A DNA stretch of 64,000 nucleotides from Paenibacillus montanisoli (GTDB lineage: Bacteria > Bacillota > Bacilli > Paenibacillales > Paenibacillaceae): contig NZ_QLUW01000007.1 in the NCBI RefSeq assembly GCF_003268025.1, positions 124,001 through 188,000 on the forward strand, written 5' to 3'. A program made the position numbers and the translations under genes. The notes under the pieces are model-generated. The model was not told the DNA's origin. It did no database searches and saw nothing but the letters and a program-made list of their open reading frames with translations. Positions 61,975-64,000 of this stretch are shown piece after piece; position 1 is the stretch's first letter, and the number at the start of each line of letters is the position of its first letter.

Positions 61975-62018
61975 ACATCCTAATTCGACTCCAATCGAGT
62001 CTGATTAGGATGTTTTTT
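61975..62018 (+). terminator. intrinsic terminator of the SRP RNA
   Basis: ACATCCTAAT / ATTAGGATGT with inner GACTC / GAGTC pairing, then seven T. Confidence 0.93.
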
Positions 62019-62098
62019 TGCGTTTTGGCAGGATTATCAACTTTTGTGGACGAATGGAATAGGAACGGGTTGGATTTACGAAAAGGGGATAGCGCAGC

Positions 62099-63553
62099 AT
62101 GCATGAGATACCTTCAGCTTCTATTGTTCGATTGAGCCTTCAAACGCTCGAGAGCTATTGTGCCCAGTTCGGCGGGACGATGATCGTGGTGGTGGATGAA
62201 GACGGACGGATGGTCCACGTGAATACGCAATTTCTAAAGGAAACGGGCCATACGGAATCGGATCTGCTGTATACGGGCATCCATACCGTGACGGACAGCC
62301 ATCTGTTTAACGGTGAACCGGCGCAATCGATAGAAGCCATAAGGCGGCATCTGCTTCATCCTGGCGAGGAACCCATTGGGATAACAATACTCAAAGCGGA
62401 CGGCGGCTCCATGCACGTAACGGTTTCACCGATTATTGCGCAAACCGAGCAGGGAATCCGCTGCCTTCTTTTTCTATTCGGGCATGATTGCGAGAAAAGC
62501 AGCCTGATCGAGCGTTTCGGGGAAACGATGCTGCAGGATGAACATATCGGGGTTATTTTGCTTCATCCGGAAACGCTGCGCATATTCGATATCAGCCCCC
62601 TTGCCTGCCAGCTGCTTGGCGTGGCCAAATCGGCTCTCGTCAACGAGCAGCTGTCTACGTTCTTCGCCAGTGCGGAGAAAGAATATGCGATCATCTGCGA
62701 GGCGCTGGCAAGCGGAGAGCCGGTGCGGAACTATCCGCTGACGTGGATCCGCGGCGAGAAGCAGAGCGAGATGCTCATGGACGTCGGGCTTTTGCGGAGC
62801 ATCGGTGAAGTGAAGGATGGCGCTTATATTATTTTCAAGGATGTAACCAATTTGCGTTCGCTTGAGACTCAAGTCCAGCGCAGCGACCGGCTTGCGATGA
62901 TCGGTCAGATTGCGGCGGGCACTGCGCACGAGATCCGCAATCCGCTTACCGCGATTCGGGGCTTCCTGCAGATGTTCCGTAAATCAATGATAGAGCGGGA
63001 GCTGCACAAGGAGAAAGAATACACGGACATCATGCTGGACGAGCTGGACCGGATCAACCAACTGGTTGGCGAGTTTCTCTTGTTAAGCAAACCGAAAGAG
63101 GTTTCGACCAGTTGGATTCAAATTGGGTCCGTGCTCCGCGACATTATGCCGGTCATCGCGGGCGAAGCGCTCTTACATAATGTGACCGTAAGCTGGGATG
63201 AAACGCTTGAACTGCCGCGCGTGCTCGCAGACGGCGAGATGCTGAAGCAGGTGTTTTTGAACCTGTGCAAGAACGGCATCGAGGCGATGGAAGGCGGCGG
63301 ATCGCTCACCGTGAGGGGTTCGGTGATTCGCGCGGGCAAGAAGTCGCAGGTGCTGGTCGAGATAGAGGATACGGGTCCGGGCATACCGGCTCATTTCATA
63401 GACAAAATCTTTGACCCGTTCGTCACCACCAAGCAGAACGGGACAGGGCTCGGCCTTTCCGTATGCCAGCGGATCATGCATGATTTCGGCGGGAGCGTCG
63501 CGGCTGTGCCGAGATCAGGCGGGGCGCTGCTGCAGGTCGTGCTCCCTTGCTGA
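62099..63553 (+). CDS. PAS-domain sensor histidine kinase (sporulation-kinase-like)
   Basis: 484 residues, no membrane span. Two PAS-like sensor domains (about 20-130, with VVDEDGRMVHVNTQFLKETG, and about 140-255), then a HisKA domain with AGTAHEIRNPLTAIRGFLQMF (phosphorylated His near 282) and the ATPase with NLCKNGIEAM (N box), EDTGPGIP and GTGLGLSVCQ (G boxes). This cytosolic multi-PAS layout matches KinA/KinE-type kinases that phosphorylate Spo0F. No response regulator is adjacent, making it an orphan; Spo0F is 7 kb upstream. Ribosome site AAAAGGGG is rather far from the ATG. Confidence 0.88.
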   Translation: MHEIPSASIVRLSLQTLESYCAQFGGTMIVVVDEDGRMVHVNTQFLKETGHTESDLLYTGIHTVTDSHLFNGEPAQSIEAIRRHLLHPGEEPIGITILKADGGSMHVTVSPIIAQTEQGIRCLLFLFGHDCEKSSLIERFGETMLQDEHIGVILLHPETLRIFDISPLACQLLGVAKSALVNEQLSTFFASAEKEYAIICEALASGEPVRNYPLTWIRGEKQSEMLMDVGLLRSIGEVKDGAYIIFKDVTNLRSLETQVQRSDRLAMIGQIAAGTAHEIRNPLTAIRGFLQMFRKSMIERELHKEKEYTDIMLDELDRINQLVGEFLLLSKPKEVSTSWIQIGSVLRDIMPVIAGEALLHNVTVSWDETLELPRVLADGEMLKQVFLNLCKNGIEAMEGGGSLTVRGSVIRAGKKSQVLVEIEDTGPGIPAHFIDKIFDPFVTTKQNGTGLGLSVCQRIMHDFGGSVAAVPRSGGALLQVVLPC

Positions 63554-63617
63554 AACGAAAGCGCGAGGTGCCGTCATTGCGACATAGGGAAGAATCGTGA
63601 ATGAGAACGGTTTTTTT

Positions 63618-63664
63618 GATCATACAGCATGTATAGCTTCACTCGGATATATGTCTGTATGATC
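63618..63664. repeat. 10-bp inverted repeat GATCATACAG / CTGTATGATC
   Basis: Arms at 63618-63627 and 63655-63664 with a 27-base A/T-rich spacer containing a smaller ATACAGCATGTAT palindrome. It lies between the kinase and its terminator; a T-run precedes the left arm. Role unknown. Confidence 0.55.
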
Positions 63665-63671
63665 GAAGCAC

Positions 63672-63710
63672 AAAACTATTTTGCCTATTCTAGGACGGCA
63701 AAGTAGTTTT
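63672..63710 (+). terminator. terminator of the kinase gene
   Basis: A 14-bp stem AAAACTATTTTGCC / GGCAAAGTAGTTTT with a short T-tail, just before the dnaX promoter. Confidence 0.8.
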
Positions 63711-63737
63711 GGCTTGGCTGGCGGCATCGTGTATAAT
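63709..63737 (+). promoter_or_regulatory. promoter of dnaX
   Basis: TTGGCT and consensus TATAAT with a 17-base spacer, 60 bases upstream of the start codon. Confidence 0.7.
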
Positions 63738-63797
63738 AAAGGGACCGGGCTTGTCTTATGGCCCCGTGAACGTAAGCAGCCGAAAGGAACGGAACGT

Positions 63798-64000
63798 ATG
63801 TCACATATCGCCTTATATCGTGCCTGGCGTCCGCAGACGTTCCAGGATATGGTCGGCCAGCAGCATATTATTCAAACCTTGCAGAACGCCATACGCGAAC
63901 AGCGTGTGTCCCATGCTTATTTGTTCAATGGGCCGCGAGGAACGGGCAAGACAACCGCGGCTAAAGTATTGGCCAAAGCGATCAACTGCGAGCGGGGACC
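63798..64000 (+). CDS. dnaX: DNA polymerase III subunits gamma/tau, N-terminal part
   Basis: Truncated by the window end: 67 codons visible. [49 protein letters not shown] is the clamp-loader AAA+ start with Walker A GPRGTGKT near residue 46. Start after AAAGGAACGGAACG. The SRP RNA-dnaX neighbourhood is as in Bacillus. Confidence 0.96.
   Translation, partial: MSHIALYRAWRPQTFQDMVGQQHIIQTLQNAIREQRVSHAYLFNGPRGTGKTTAAKVLAKAINCERG

Overview
The window looks like chromosomal DNA of a GC-rich, spore-forming Firmicute of the Paenibacillaceae (Paenibacillus or Cohnella type). The evidence is the gene order ywhD / class A PBP / speE / speB / ywiB / argS / rpoE / pyrG / spo0F / fba / murA / rho / rpmE, which follows the Bacillus subtilis order, the long Bacillus-type SRP RNA upstream of dnaX, strong GGAGG ribosome sites with several GTG and TTG starts, an S-layer-anchored protein, and a DeoR/LplB/LplC-type sugar locus. 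I see no prophage, insertion sequence, CRISPR array or tRNA. Genus assignment is inference.

Bases 1-22700 are an accessory and housekeeping mix on both strands: an SLH-domain surface protein, a nucleoside hydrolase divergent from an HD phosphohydrolase, an FAD monooxygenase, a dihydroorotate-dehydrogenase-like domain fused to a duplicated membrane domain, two MBL-fold hydrolases, CYTH and HD proteins, exonuclease III, a YdjC-type deacetylase, a CE7 esterase, an MFS permease and a very large Lhr-type helicase. A 52-bp tandem repeat with a palindromic core lies at 7726-8010 and a 46-bp repeat at 12117-12275.

Bases 22700-31850 hold an NlpC/P60 wall hydrolase under a c-di-AMP (ydaO/yuaA) riboswitch, then a carbohydrate locus. 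A DeoR-type repressor is divergent from an operon of solute-binding lipoprotein, two permeases, two MBL-fold hydrolases and a GH63-like glycosidase. No transport ATPase is encoded. The shared promoter region carries TGAT-N-ATCA palindromes.

Bases 31900-46550 contain an M1 metallopeptidase, ywhD, a heterodimeric ABC exporter with one degenerate ATP site, an SDR, a VOC protein, a large repeat region (40536-41375) related to the first array but inverted, a class A PBP, speE-speB, a small conserved protein and a family 6 uracil/hypoxanthine-DNA glycosylase.

Bases 46550-64000 are core genes: a T-box-controlled arginyl-tRNA synthetase about 0.6 kb upstream of a second complete arginyl-tRNA synthetase, ywiB, a subtilisin-like protease, rpoE, pyrG behind a GGGC-start attenuator, spo0F, fba, murA, rho, a radical SAM protein, rpmE, a lipoprotein, SRP RNA, a PAS-histidine kinase that may feed Spo0F, and the start of dnaX, cut by the window end.
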